A DNA stretch of 64,000 nt from positions 1 through 64,000 of the forward strand of contig CAWJDY010000026.1 in the NCBI GenBank assembly GCA_963841705.1, in the 5' to 3' direction. The notes under the pieces were generated by a model that saw only the letters and a program-made list of their open reading frames with translations, was not told where the DNA came from and did not search any database. Positions 1 through 7,001 of this stretch are shown here, one piece after another (within the stretch, counting starts at the first letter, position 1; every line of letters starts with the position of its first letter). A program made the translations under genes and the position numbers. Origin of the DNA: VAZQ01 sp963841705 (GTDB lineage: Bacteria > Pseudomonadota > Alphaproteobacteria > Rhizobiales > Xanthobacteraceae).

Positions 1-130
1 CAGTAATGTGTGCCACCGCAGCGTAACCACTTTCATCACTGCACGGCCTGTGGTTATGGATTCCGGGCTCCGCTCGCATTCGGACGGCGCGAAGCGCCGA
101 TCCGAGCGCTCGCGTCCCCGGAATGACGGG
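1..130. repeat. Dispersed repeat family A, truncated copy
   Basis: The segment shares its core (GCCTGTGGTTATGG, then TTCCGGGCTCCGCTCGC and CCCCGGAATGACGGG) with the two full copies at 4884-5090 and 5362-5567. The window start cuts off its left part. The right half carries extra bases between CTCGC and CCCCGG (a GGCGCGAAGCGCC palindrome), so it is a diverged copy. It lies beyond the 3-prime end of fliJ. Confidence 0.8.
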
Positions 131-143
131 CTGGAAAAACATC

Positions 144-170
144 TAGGGGCGGGTTTGAAACCCGCCCCTA
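144..170. repeat. Repeat family B, 27-bp perfect palindrome
   Basis: Arms TAGGGGCGGGTTT and AAACCCGCCCCTA surround one G, giving a perfect inverted repeat. Related copies lie at 9490-9516 and 13290-13350. It is downstream of fliJ and could fold as a hairpin in the transcript. Confidence 0.8.
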
Positions 171-227
171 CGCAACTCCAGAGCCGCGTGCCATCAGGTC
201 GTAGCCCGATATCGCGTGGCGACAGCC

Positions 228-617
228 TCAGGCGGTGCGCATCAGCTGGCTCTCCGCGCGCGCATCGTCCTGCTCGCGCTCGCGCATCTGGTCGCGCTCG
301 TCGAGCAGCTCGACCTTCTTCATGTCGTCGAACGCTTCCGCCAGCGCGCCTTTCGCCTCCTCCAGCTGGAGCTTGAGGTCGGCGGCCGAGCGCTTGAGAT
401 TTTCCCGCCGCGCCATCGCCGCCTTGGCGTAGGTGGGATAGGCGAAATGGTTGGGATCGTGAATGCCGGCGCGGTCCTGCTCGGCCTTGATCTCGCGGTC
501 GAGCTCGCCGGCGATGCGCTCGAACTCTGCGATCATCACCTCGATCTGCGCGACCCTCCGGTGCCTCTCATCGACCTGAAACCGCTTGAGGCGGATGAGC
601 GTCTCACGTGACTTCAT
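228..617 (-). CDS. fliJ: Flagellar export chaperone FliJ
   Basis: A 129-residue, highly charged, almost wholly helical protein with long heptad-like runs. It starts MKSRETLIRLKRFQVDERHR, and a coiled coil extends to about residue 120, as in the FliJ family (usually 130-150 aa). FliJ is a soluble stalk-like component of the flagellar type III export ATPase complex and works with the FliI hexamer. The start is preceded by GGGGGAG about 10 bases upstream. The gene is divergent from ctrA across a 477-bp gap, an arrangement known from rhizobial relatives. fliI is not in the window. The family is weakly conserved, so the call rests on length, the coiled coil and the ctrA neighbourhood. Confidence 0.83.
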   Translation of the reverse strand: MKSRETLIRLKRFQVDERHRRVAQIEVMIAEFERIAGELDREIKAEQDRAGIHDPNHFAYPTYAKAAMARRENLKRSAADLKLQLEEAKGALAEAFDDMKKVELLDERDQMREREQDDARAESQLMRTA

Positions 618-761
618 CGACTCGTACTCCCCCGAAGCCCCACCGCAACGCAGGACGTGCGCGTGCCCCCGAAACGGTCGGCAGCGTCACAGTGTGCGAC
701 CACAATGTTAGTTTTCTGTTTCCGGCGGCAAGGCCGATTTCCTCGAGCCCCGGCGCGGTTC

Positions 762-776
762 TTAACCTAACGTTTA
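762..776 (+). promoter_or_regulatory. Candidate CtrA-binding box upstream of ctrA
   Basis: The sequence is TTAA, seven bases (CCTAACG), then TTTA, one mismatch from the established CtrA consensus TTAA-N7-TTAA. The TTAACC half matches the form seen in rhizobial sites. It lies about 320 bp upstream of ctrA and 145 bp upstream of fliJ, so it could control either gene. Confidence 0.5.
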
Positions 777-940
777 CCCGCGTCGTTAATCATTGCGTCA
801 TCGTTGGGGACGCACTGGGGGACCTGTCGCCCCGGAAGGGAACGACGGGGGGCATTGTTGCTGGTTTCATGTCTTTGCTCTTGAGGTCGAAACTCAGATG
901 GCGCTTGGAAAAAAACCGGTTCCGTGCAATATGTTGGAGC

Positions 941-1016
941 GATTCGCCAATGAGCCGCTCCCCCCTGCGCGCGGTCGAATCGGGTCTCGTTGACCAAGCG
1001 TCGCTGACTTCGACTC
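941..1016. promoter_or_regulatory. Cluster of three GANTC (CcrM) sites before ctrA
   Basis: GATTC at 941-945, GAATC at 977-981 and GACTC at 1012-1016 fall within 76 bp, where random high-GC sequence would carry about one per 300 bp. CcrM-type methylation of GANTC at the ctrA P1 promoter times ctrA expression in Caulobacter. A similar role here is an inference. Confidence 0.5.
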
Positions 1017-1094
1017 GGTTGTCCCAAAGCGTTTTTGAGGGCCGCCGTTGCGGCGTGCCGACCTGAGCCCAGCGCGGCGAGGAAGGGGACTGGC

Positions 1095-1796
1095 ATGCGC
1101 GTTTTGCTGATCGAGGATGACAGCGCCACAGCTCAATCCATCGAGCTGATGCTGAAATCCGAAAGCTTCAATGTCTATACCACCGATCTCGGCGAAGAAG
1201 GCGTCGACCTCGGCAAGCTCTACGACTACGACATCATCCTGCTCGACCTCAACCTCCCGGACATGTCCGGCTACGAGGTTCTGCGCTCGTTGCGGGTGTC
1301 GAAGGTCAAGACCCCGATATTGATCCTCACCGGCCTTGGCGGCATCGAGGACAAGGTGCGCGGGCTCGGCTTCGGCGCCGACGACTACATGACCAAGCCG
1401 TTCCACAAGGACGAGCTGGTCGCGCGCATCCATGCGATCGTGCGCCGCTCGAAAGGCCATGCCCAGTCGGTCATCCAGACCGGCGATCTCGTGGTGAACC
1501 TCGACACCAAGACCGTGGAGGTCAGCAGCGCGCGCGTGCACCTGACCGGAAAGGAGTACCAGATGCTGGAGCTCCTGAGCCTGCGCAAGGGCACGACGCT
1601 GACCAAGGAGATGTTCCTCAACCATCTCTACGGCGGCATGGACGAGCCCGAGCTCAAGATCATCGACGTGTTCATCTGCAAGCTGCGCAAGAAGCTCTCC
1701 AACGCGTCGAGCGGCAAGAACTACATCGAGACCGTGTGGGGCCGCGGCTACGTGCTGCGCGAGCCGAGCGAGGAAGAGGCGAAGATCCCCGCCTGA
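1095..1796 (+). CDS. ctrA: Cell-cycle response regulator CtrA
   Basis: A 233-residue OmpR-class response regulator, close to the 231 aa of Caulobacter CtrA. The receiver domain (about 1-120) has the acidic pair ED at 7-8, phospho-acceptor Asp51 in LLDLNLPDMSGYE and the KPF lysine near 105. A winged-helix domain follows (about 128-225) with the characteristic VHLTGKEYQMLELL and ETVWGRGYVLR. CtrA is the master regulator of replication, division, flagella and polarity in alphaproteobacteria; phosphorylated CtrA binds TTAA-N7-TTAA. An in-frame ATG at 1035 exists, but 1095 gives the family N-terminus MRVLLIEDD. The upstream GGAAGGGGAC (1081-1090) is a fair ribosome site. Confidence 0.97.
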   Translation: MRVLLIEDDSATAQSIELMLKSESFNVYTTDLGEEGVDLGKLYDYDIILLDLNLPDMSGYEVLRSLRVSKVKTPILILTGLGGIEDKVRGLGFGADDYMTKPFHKDELVARIHAIVRRSKGHAQSVIQTGDLVVNLDTKTVEVSSARVHLTGKEYQMLELLSLRKGTTLTKEMFLNHLYGGMDEPELKIIDVFICKLRKKLSNASSGKNYIETVWGRGYVLREPSEEEAKIPA

Positions 1797-1820
1797 GGCT
1801 TTGCCAGTTTTTTTGTAGAT

Positions 1821-1877
1821 GGTGGGTTAGCCGTGCAAGTCGGCTGTTGACAGCCGACTTGCACGGCGTAACCCACC
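1821..1877. repeat. Repeat family C, long inverted repeat
   Basis: The core is GTGCAAGTCGGCTGT, then TG, then ACAGCCGACTTGCAC: a perfect 15-bp stem. Imperfect outer arms GGTGGGTTA and TAACCCACC flank it. A near-identical copy is at 13399-13456. It follows ctrA by 24 bp and would form a strong RNA hairpin. Confidence 0.82.
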
Positions 1878-2080
1878 GCAACACGCGCACGCACGCATTT
1901 GCAGCAGCCGTGCGGCGTAACCCGCCCTACCGCCGCATCCTTGACTCCGGCGGGACGCGTCCATAGGTTCCGCGCGCTCACGGAAAAAGCCCGTGCAAGT
2001 AAGACCGCCGACCAGCCGAGAAGCTGGAGGCCAACGCCCGACAGCGCGATGCGCCCTCGGGCGCGATATGTGTTGAGACC

Positions 2081-2163
2081 GTCATGGCCGGGCTTGGCCC
2101 GGCCATCCACGCCTTGGCCAACAAAGCAAGTCGTGGATGCCCGGCCCATGGCCGGGCATGACG
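2081..2163. repeat. Repeat family D, GTCATGGCCGGGC palindrome
   Basis: The left end GTCATGGCCGGGCTTGGCCC pairs with the right end CCATGGCCGGGCATGAC, and ATCCACG pairs with CGTGGAT inside. This is the fold of the short GC-rich intergenic palindromes common in Bradyrhizobium relatives. It ends 32 bp before the ffh start. Confidence 0.75.
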
Positions 2164-2195
2164 ATATGGAATAGAGGCCAGCCGGAAACCGCCAC

Positions 2196-3740
2196 ATGTT
2201 CGATTCCCTTTCCGAACGCCTCGGCAACATCCTCGACCGCCTGACCCGGCGCGGCGCGCTGAGCGAGACCGATGTCGACGCGGCGCTGCGCGAGGTGCGA
2301 CGCGCGCTGCTCGAGGCCGATGTCGCGCTCGACGTGGTGCGCGCCTTCGTTGACAAGGTGAAGGCGCACGCGGTCGGCATCGAGGTGATCAAATCGGTCA
2401 CGCCCGGCCAGATGGTCGTCAAGATCGTGCACGATCAGCTGATCGAGATCCTGGGCGCGCAGAGCGAGCCCGTCGATCTCAACGCCCCTGCGCCCGTCCC
2501 CATCATGCTCGTTGGCCTGCAAGGCTCGGGCAAGACCACGACCGCGGCCAAGCTCGGCAAGCGCCTTTCCGAGCAGACCCGCCGCAAGGTGCTGATGGCC
2601 TCGCTCGACGTGCGCCGGCCCGCCGCCATGGAGCAGCTCGCCGTGCTCGGCCGCCAGATCGGCATCGACACGCTTCCCGTGGTTGCGGGGCAGCAGCCGC
2701 CGCAGATCGCGCGGCGTGCCCTGCAGGCAGGCCGGCTCGGCGGCTACGATGTCGTCATTCTCGATACCGCGGGCCGCACCACGCTCGACGAGGCGATGAT
2801 GGCGGAAGCGGCGGAGGTCAAAAGCGCCGCGCAGCCGCACGAGGTGCTGCTCGTCGCCGACGCGCTCACCGGCCAGGACGCGGTCAACCTCGCGCGCGCG
2901 TTCGACCAGCGGGTCGGGCTCACCGGGATCGTGCTCACGCGCATCGACGGCGACGGCCGCGGCGGCGCTGCGCTATCCATGCGCGCGGTCACCGGCAAGC
3001 CGATCAAGCTCTTGGGCACCGGCGAGCAGATCGACGCGATCGAGGACTTCCATCCCGCGCGCATCGCCGACCGCATCCTCGGCATGGGCGACATCGTCAC
3101 CTTGGTGGAGAAGGCGGCGGCCACCATCGATGCGGAGAAGGCGGCGCGGGTGGCCGAGCGCATGCGCAAGGGCGCCTTCGACCTCTCCGATCTGCGCGAG
3201 CAGATCATTTCCATGCAGGGCATGGGCGGGGTGACCGGGCTGATGGGAATGCTGCCCGGCGCCGCCAAGATGAAGAATCAGCTGGCTGCGGCCAACCTCG
3301 ACGAGGGCGTGCTCAAACGCCAGGTCGCCATCATCGATTCCATGACGCCGAAGGAGCGCAGAAGCCCGGACATCCTCAAGGCGAGCCGCAAGAAGCGCAT
3401 CGCCTCAGGCTCCGGAACCAAGGTCGAGGAGATCAACCGCCTGCTCAAGATGCATCGCACCATGGGTGACTTCATGAAGGCCATGGGCGGGGCGAAGCGC
3501 GGACCGATGGCGGGGCTTGCGAACATGCTGGGCTTCGGCGGCGGAATGCCAAGCCCGGAGCAAATGCAAAAGCTGGCGGAGAAGATGCCGGGGGGCGTGG
3601 CAGGGCTGCCGGGAGGCGCCCTGCCGCCGGGCATGCCGGGGCCGCTGCCGAAATTCCCCGGTACCGGTCCGCTCCTTCCCGGCCTCGGCGGAAAACCGCC
3701 GGGCGTCCCCAACTTCCCCGGCTTCGGAAAGAAGAAATGA
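2196..3740 (+). CDS. ffh: Signal recognition particle GTPase Ffh
   Basis: A 514-residue SRP54 protein. The N domain is a four-helix bundle (1-95). The G domain has the P-loop GLQGSGKT at 107-114, DTAGR, the guanine-specificity motif TRIDGDGRGG (usually TKLDG, here Arg for Lys) and a GTGE closing loop. A methionine-rich M domain spans about 300-435, and a Gly/Pro/Met tail completes it. Ffh binds 4.5S RNA and hydrophobic signal sequences and delivers ribosomes to FtsY at the inner membrane. It heads the run ffh-rpsP-rimM-trmD-rplS, and rpsP begins 10 bp after its stop. The Pro/Gly-rich tail of about 60 residues is longer than in E. coli Ffh (453 aa), as often seen in Rhizobiales. Confidence 0.97.
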   Translation: MFDSLSERLGNILDRLTRRGALSETDVDAALREVRRALLEADVALDVVRAFVDKVKAHAVGIEVIKSVTPGQMVVKIVHDQLIEILGAQSEPVDLNAPAPVPIMLVGLQGSGKTTTAAKLGKRLSEQTRRKVLMASLDVRRPAAMEQLAVLGRQIGIDTLPVVAGQQPPQIARRALQAGRLGGYDVVILDTAGRTTLDEAMMAEAAEVKSAAQPHEVLLVADALTGQDAVNLARAFDQRVGLTGIVLTRIDGDGRGGAALSMRAVTGKPIKLLGTGEQIDAIEDFHPARIADRILGMGDIVTLVEKAAATIDAEKAARVAERMRKGAFDLSDLREQIISMQGMGGVTGLMGMLPGAAKMKNQLAAANLDEGVLKRQVAIIDSMTPKERRSPDILKASRKKRIASGSGTKVEEINRLLKMHRTMGDFMKAMGGAKRGPMAGLANMLGFGGGMPSPEQMQKLAEKMPGGVAGLPGGALPPGMPGPLPKFPGTGPLLPGLGGKPPGVPNFPGFGKKK

Positions 3741-3750
3741 GGAAAAGAAC

Positions 3751-4125
3751 ATGTCTCTGAGAATTCGCCTTGCCCGCGCCGGCACCAAGAAGCGCCCCGT
3801 CTATCACGTCGTGGTCGCCGATAGCCGTTCCCCGCGCGACGGCCGCTTCATCGAACGGCTGGGCTATTTCAACCCGCTCCTGCCGAAGGAGAAAACCGAG
3901 CGCATCAAGCTCGACCTGGAGAAGATAAAGGCGTGGCTTGCGAAGGGCGCGCTGCCGACCGACCGTGTGCTGCGCTTTCTCGACGCGGCCGGTGTGATGA
4001 AGCGCGAGCCGCGCAAGAATCCGCTCCGGGCGGTGCCGCGCAAGGAGCGAAAAGCGCGCGCGGAGGAAGCGGCCAAGGCCGCGGCTGCCGCCAAGTCGGC
4101 AGCTGCCGCCGCGCCCGCGAGCTGA
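3751..4125 (+). CDS. rpsP: 30S ribosomal protein bS16
   Basis: A 124-residue protein. The first 80 residues are a clear bS16 core (MSLRIRLARAGTKKRPVYHV, then SPRDGRFIERLGYFNP). The remaining 40 are a Lys/Ala-rich tail, typical of alphaproteobacterial bS16 and absent from E. coli (82 aa). It binds 16S rRNA and is needed for 30S assembly. The start at 3751 has GAGGAAAAG upstream. Earlier in-frame codons lie inside ffh and do not look like bS16. Confidence 0.97.
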   Translation: MSLRIRLARAGTKKRPVYHVVVADSRSPRDGRFIERLGYFNPLLPKEKTERIKLDLEKIKAWLAKGALPTDRVLRFLDAAGVMKREPRKNPLRAVPRKERKARAEEAAKAAAAAKSAAAAAPAS

Positions 4126-4174
4126 TAATTGGCCGCGCCTCGCATATGAACGCAGCGGCGCAGCAAGCTCCGCA

Positions 4175-4359
4175 ATACCTCCCCCTGAAAGGGGGAGGTC
4201 GACAGCATTTGCCCCGGCCTTGCGCCGGGGCAAATACTGTCGGGTGGGGGTCCGGCGTTCGGCGCGGCTATTTGCTGATCATCTCGGCCGCGGCAGGACC
4301 CCCACCCGGCTCCCCCGACAAGTCGGGGTCGCCGACCTCCCCCTTTCAGGGGGAGGTAT
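4175..4359. repeat. Repeat family E, 185-bp composite inverted repeat
   Basis: It begins TACCTCCCCCTGAAAGGGGG and ends with the inverse CCCCCTTTCAGGGGGAGGTA. Nested palindromes lie between, including TTTGCCCCGGCCTTGCGCCG with its partner GGGGCAAA, and GTGGGGGTCC against GGACCCCCAC. A second copy is at 15777-15989 and a terminal fragment at 18356-18378. It fills the rpsP-rimM gap, and its right end lies 15 bp before the rimM start. Confidence 0.85.
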
Positions 4360-4373
4360 GGCCGGCGTGATCC

Positions 4374-4877
4374 TTGGCCGCGCCGCGCATCTGTGTGGCC
4401 GAGATCGGAGGTGCCCACGGTATCGGCGGCGAGGTGAAGCTCAAATCCTTTACCGCCGATCCGATGGCGTTGAAGGATTATGCCCCGCTCGAAAGCGAGG
4501 ATGGAGCAACATGCTTCGTGATCGAGGTGCTTCGCCCCGGCAAGACCCATCTCATCGCACAGCTGCGCGGCGTCAGCGATCGCGGCGCTGCCGAGCGGCT
4601 CGCGGGGGTAAAGCTGTTCGTGCCGCGGGCGTCGCTGCCGCCGGCTGCGGCGGAGGAGTTCTACCACGCCGATCTGATCGGGCTGCGCGCGATCACGGGC
4701 GCGGGCGCGGAGATCGGAACGGTCATGGCGGTGCATGATTTCGGCGCCGGCGACATTCTGGAGCTGCGCCTTGCGCAAAGCGGCGCGACCCTGATGCTGC
4801 CGTTCACGCAAACCTGCGTGCCCGAGGTCGATCTCGCCGCCGGCCGCATCATCGTCGCCCCGCCGGAAGAGAATTAG
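4374..4877 (+). CDS. rimM: Ribosome maturation factor RimM
   Basis: A 167-residue RimM. The N-terminal beta-barrel domain carries ICVAEIGGAHGIGGEVKLKS, matching the family pattern (G-x-AHG-x-x-GEVK), and is followed by a C-terminal PRC-barrel (about 90-165) with FYHADLIGL. It binds uS19 and helps late 30S maturation. The start is a TTG: an in-frame TGA at 4368-4370 excludes anything earlier, and the conserved motif begins six residues later. The nearest Shine-Dalgarno-like sequence, GGGGGAGG at 4349-4356, belongs to the end of repeat E1 and is 17 bases from the TTG, longer than usual. Confidence 0.94.
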   Translation: MAAPRICVAEIGGAHGIGGEVKLKSFTADPMALKDYAPLESEDGATCFVIEVLRPGKTHLIAQLRGVSDRGAAERLAGVKLFVPRASLPPAAAEEFYHADLIGLRAITGAGAEIGTVMAVHDFGAGDILELRLAQSGATLMLPFTQTCVPEVDLAAGRIIVAPPEEN

Positions 4878-4883
4878 CTCGCG

Positions 4884-5090
4884 TGGTCGTGCTACGTCAC
4901 AAGTTGTCCCCCGCCGTCATTCCGGGGCGCAAGCAAATCGGCTATGCCGATTTGCTTGCGAGCCCGGAATCCATAACCACAGGCGGCTCTGTGGGCCACC
5001 GCAGCACGAGCACCTTCATCGCAACTGCCTGGCCTGTGGTTATGGTTTCCGGACTCCGCTCGCTATGCTCGCGGCCCCGGAATGACGGGA
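4884..5090. repeat. Repeat family A, left direct copy flanking DUF433 gene
   Basis: It is about 95% identical to 5362-5567 over about 206 bp, in the same orientation and offset by 477-478 bp. It contains an internal palindrome GCAAATCGGCTATGCCGATT and the inverted pair CCATAACCACAGG / CCTGTGGTTATGG. It begins seven bases after the rimM stop and ends 37 bp before the DUF433 start. Confidence 0.9.
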
Positions 5091-5127
5091 ACACAGTTTG
5101 TGATACAGTATGACTAAGGAGACTGTC

Positions 5128-5352
5128 ATGAGCGAGTTGCACCGCATCACTGTCAATCCCGAGCAGTGCGGCGGGCGCCCTTGCATCCGGCGTATGCGCA
5201 TTCGCGTGAAGGATATTCTTGACCTCATGGCAGCGGGAGCCTCCCGCGAGGAGATCCTTGAGGACTACCCGCTGCTCGAGGCGCAGGACATCACGGCCGC
5301 CCTGGAATATGCGGCGCAGCAGAGCGATCATCCGGTGCTCCGCGTCGCTTGA
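5128..5352 (+). CDS. DUF433-family antitoxin-like protein (orphan)
   Basis: A 74-residue protein with the DUF433 signature: ITVNPEQCGGRPCIRRMRI, then VKDILDLMAAGASREEILED and YPLLEAQDITAALEYA. The family folds as a small winged-helix/AbrB-like antitoxin and is usually paired with a DUF5615 PIN-like toxin. No such partner lies next to it. The start at 5128 is chosen over the in-frame ATG at 5110 because AAGGAG lies seven bases upstream. The gene lies between two nearly identical family-A repeats and separates rimM from trmD, which are usually adjacent. This suggests insertion as a cassette, with a toxin lost or never present. Confidence 0.85.
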   Translation: MSELHRITVNPEQCGGRPCIRRMRIRVKDILDLMAAGASREEILEDYPLLEAQDITAALEYAAQQSDHPVLRVA

Positions 5353-5361
5353 TGCGGTTTT

Positions 5362-5567
5362 TGGTCGTACTACCTCACAAGTCGCCCCCGCCGTCATTCC
5401 GGGGCGCAAGCAAATCGGCTATGCCGATTTGCTTGCGAGCCCGGAATCCATAACCACAGGCGGCCGTGTGGGCCACCGCAGGACGAGCACCTTCATCGCA
5501 ACTGCCTGGCCTGTGGTTATGGTTTCCGGGCTCCGCTCGCTATGCTCGCGGCCCCGGAATGACGGGA
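5362..5567. repeat. Repeat family A, right direct copy flanking DUF433 gene
   Basis: It nearly duplicates 4884-5090, including the flank TGGTCGT-CTAC-TCACAAGT before the conserved CCGCCGTCATTCCGGGGC. It begins nine bases after the DUF433 stop and ends 19 bp before trmD. With the left copy it makes a direct-repeat-bounded unit of about 680 bp. Confidence 0.9.
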
Positions 5568-5586
5568 AGAGAATTTCCTGAATCTC

Positions 5587-6291
5587 ATGTGGCGGGCGAC
5601 GGTTCTCACCCTCTTTCCCGAGATGTTTCCCGGCCCGCTCGGGGGAAGCCTCGCCGGCAAGGCGCTCGCCGCAGGCATCTGGTCGCTGGAGACGATCGAC
5701 ATCCGCGCTTGCGCCACCGACCGGCATCGCTCGGTCGACGATACGCCCGCGGGCGGCGGGCCCGGCATGGTGATGCGCGCGGACGTGCTTGCGCGCGCCA
5801 TCGACGCCGCGCTCGCTGCCGCCGATGCGCGCCCTCGCCTCCTGATGAGCGCGCGCGGCGCGCGGCTGACCCAGCGCCGGGTCGAAACCCTGGCGCAGGG
5901 TCCCGGAGCGCTGATCGTGTGCGCGCGGTTCGAGGGCGTCGATGAGCGCGTCATCGCCGCGCGCGGGCTGGAGGAGGTCTCGATCGGCGATTACGTGCTC
6001 TCCGGCGGAGAGATAGCGGCCTTCGCGCTGCTCGATGCATGCGTGCGGCTTCTCCCCGGAGTGATGGGCAAGGAGACCTCGGCGCAGGAGGAAAGCTTCA
6101 GCCACGGCCTGCTGGAATATCCGCACTATACCCGCCCGCAGCTGTGGGAGGGCCGCTCCATTCCCGATGTCCTCACCGGCGGCGACCACGCCCGGATCGC
6201 GCAGTGGCGGCAGAGTGAATCCGAGCGCATCACCCGCGAGCGGCGCCCGGATCTATGGCGGGCCTATTTGGCCCGCAAGACGCGAACCTAA
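5587..6291 (+). CDS. trmD: tRNA (guanine37-N1)-methyltransferase TrmD
   Basis: A 234-residue SPOUT methyltransferase. The N-terminus WRATVLTLFPEMFPGPL is typical. GGGPGMVM at 56-63 and SIGDYVLSGGE (about 134-144) form the trefoil-knot SAM site, and the C-terminal helical domain has YPHYTRP. It makes m1G37 in tRNAs reading CNN and CGG codons and prevents +1 frameshifting; it is normally essential. It belongs to the rpsP-rimM-trmD-rplS group, here separated from rimM by the DUF433 cassette and from rplS by repeat F1. Confidence 0.97.
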   Translation: MWRATVLTLFPEMFPGPLGGSLAGKALAAGIWSLETIDIRACATDRHRSVDDTPAGGGPGMVMRADVLARAIDAALAAADARPRLLMSARGARLTQRRVETLAQGPGALIVCARFEGVDERVIAARGLEEVSIGDYVLSGGEIAAFALLDACVRLLPGVMGKETSAQEESFSHGLLEYPHYTRPQLWEGRSIPDVLTGGDHARIAQWRQSESERITRERRPDLWRAYLARKTRT

Positions 6292-6307
6292 CTAGAGGCC
6301 ACCGCCC

Positions 6308-6460
6308 TGTCATTCCGGCCGAGCGAGCCGAGCTTTGCCCGGCAAGCGAGAGCCGGAATCCAGTAAACGACGTCGTTCGTGCTTTCACGCTGGCCGTCGA
6401 TTACTGGATCCCGGCTCGCGCGAACCCGCTTTGAGGCGGGCTCGCTCGGCCGGGATGACG
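6308..6460. repeat. Repeat family F, 153-bp composite palindrome
   Basis: TGTCATTCCGGCCGAGCGAG at the left pairs with GCTCGCTCGGCCGGGATGACG at the right. GAGAGCCGGAATCCAGTAA pairs with TTACTGGATCCCGGCTC in the middle. Copies are at 10391-10542 and 18181-18340, with a diverged one at 25269-25383. It occupies the trmD-rplS gap. Confidence 0.85.
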
Positions 6461-6582
6461 AGAGTGGTCGCGAACGTGACAAATCCCGCCGCTTGTCGTA
6501 GAAGCTCGCGCGACCATTCAGCCCGAAAAATGCGCGCCGTTTTGTCGATCCTGCCGATTGGCGCTGCCGATGGAGTAGTCCC

Positions 6583-6999
6583 ATGAACCTCATTCAACAG
6601 CTCGAGAAAGAGCAGGTAGCGAAACTTTCGGCCGGCAAGGAAATCCCCGAGTTCGGGCCGGGCGATACCCTTCAGGTCAACTACAAGGTGGTCGAAGGCG
6701 AGCGCGCGCGCATCCAGGCCTATGAGGGCGTGTGCATCGGGCGCTCCGGCGCCGGGCTCAACGAGAATTTCACCGTGCGCAAGATCTCCTACGGGGAGGG
6801 GGTGGAGCGCGTGTTCCCGCTGTACTCGCCGATGATCGATTCCATCAAGGTCGTGCGGCGCGGCAAGGTGCGCCGCGCCAAGCTGTATTATCTGCGCGGT
6901 CGGCGCGGCAAGGCGGCGCGCATCTCCGAGCGCCAGGACCATCGGCCGGCGGAGCACGGGGCCGCAGCCGCGCCCAAGATGGACAAGGCAGCCGAGTAG
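6583..6999 (+). CDS. rplS: 50S ribosomal protein bL19
   Basis: A 138-residue bL19. The core has the SH3-like barrel typical of the family (FGPGDTLQVNYKVVEGERAR, then IQAYEGVCIGR and the end RRAKLYYLRGRRGKAARI). An alphaproteobacterial C-terminal tail of about 25 residues rich in Ala and His follows. It sits at the 30S-50S interface of the ribosome. leuC starts two bases after its stop, so the two genes are almost certainly co-transcribed. Confidence 0.97.
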   Translation: MNLIQQLEKEQVAKLSAGKEIPEFGPGDTLQVNYKVVEGERARIQAYEGVCIGRSGAGLNENFTVRKISYGEGVERVFPLYSPMIDSIKVVRRGKVRRAKLYYLRGRRGKAARISERQDHRPAEHGAAAAPKMDKAAE

Positions 7000-7001
7000 A
7001 C

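Larger units (their letters stand above)
618..1094. promoter_or_regulatory. Divergent fliJ / ctrA control region
   Basis: No convincing gene lies in these 477 bases. The left half is moderately AT-rich and contains a CtrA-like box at 762-776. The part next to ctrA contains three GANTC methylation sites (941-945, 977-981, 1012-1016). Both features are expected of a cell-cycle-controlled, autoregulated ctrA promoter. No sigma-70 core promoter could be fixed with confidence. Confidence 0.65.
1797..2195. other. ctrA-ffh intergenic region filled with repeats
   Basis: No gene is seen in these 399 bases. They hold repeat C1 (1821-1877), a partial relative (CGTAACCCGCCCTACC near 1916) and repeat D (2081-2163). 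A run of seven or more T near 1809-1814, just after the ctrA stop, could mark transcription termination, but the hairpin before it (GGCTTTGCC) is very short. Confidence 0.6.

Noticed and set aside
618..1066. Plus-strand open frames in the fliJ-ctrA gap
   Set aside because: Their translations are low-complexity and not protein-like; the region has promoter features instead.
4175..4359. A CRISPR array or attenuator upstream of rimM
   Set aside because: The element has nested palindromes but no regular repeat-spacer pattern, and an almost identical copy lies in an unrelated gap at 15777-15989, so it is a dispersed repeat.
4884..5567. An insertion sequence around the DUF433 gene
   Set aside because: The flanking repeats are direct, not inverted, and no transposase is encoded between them.
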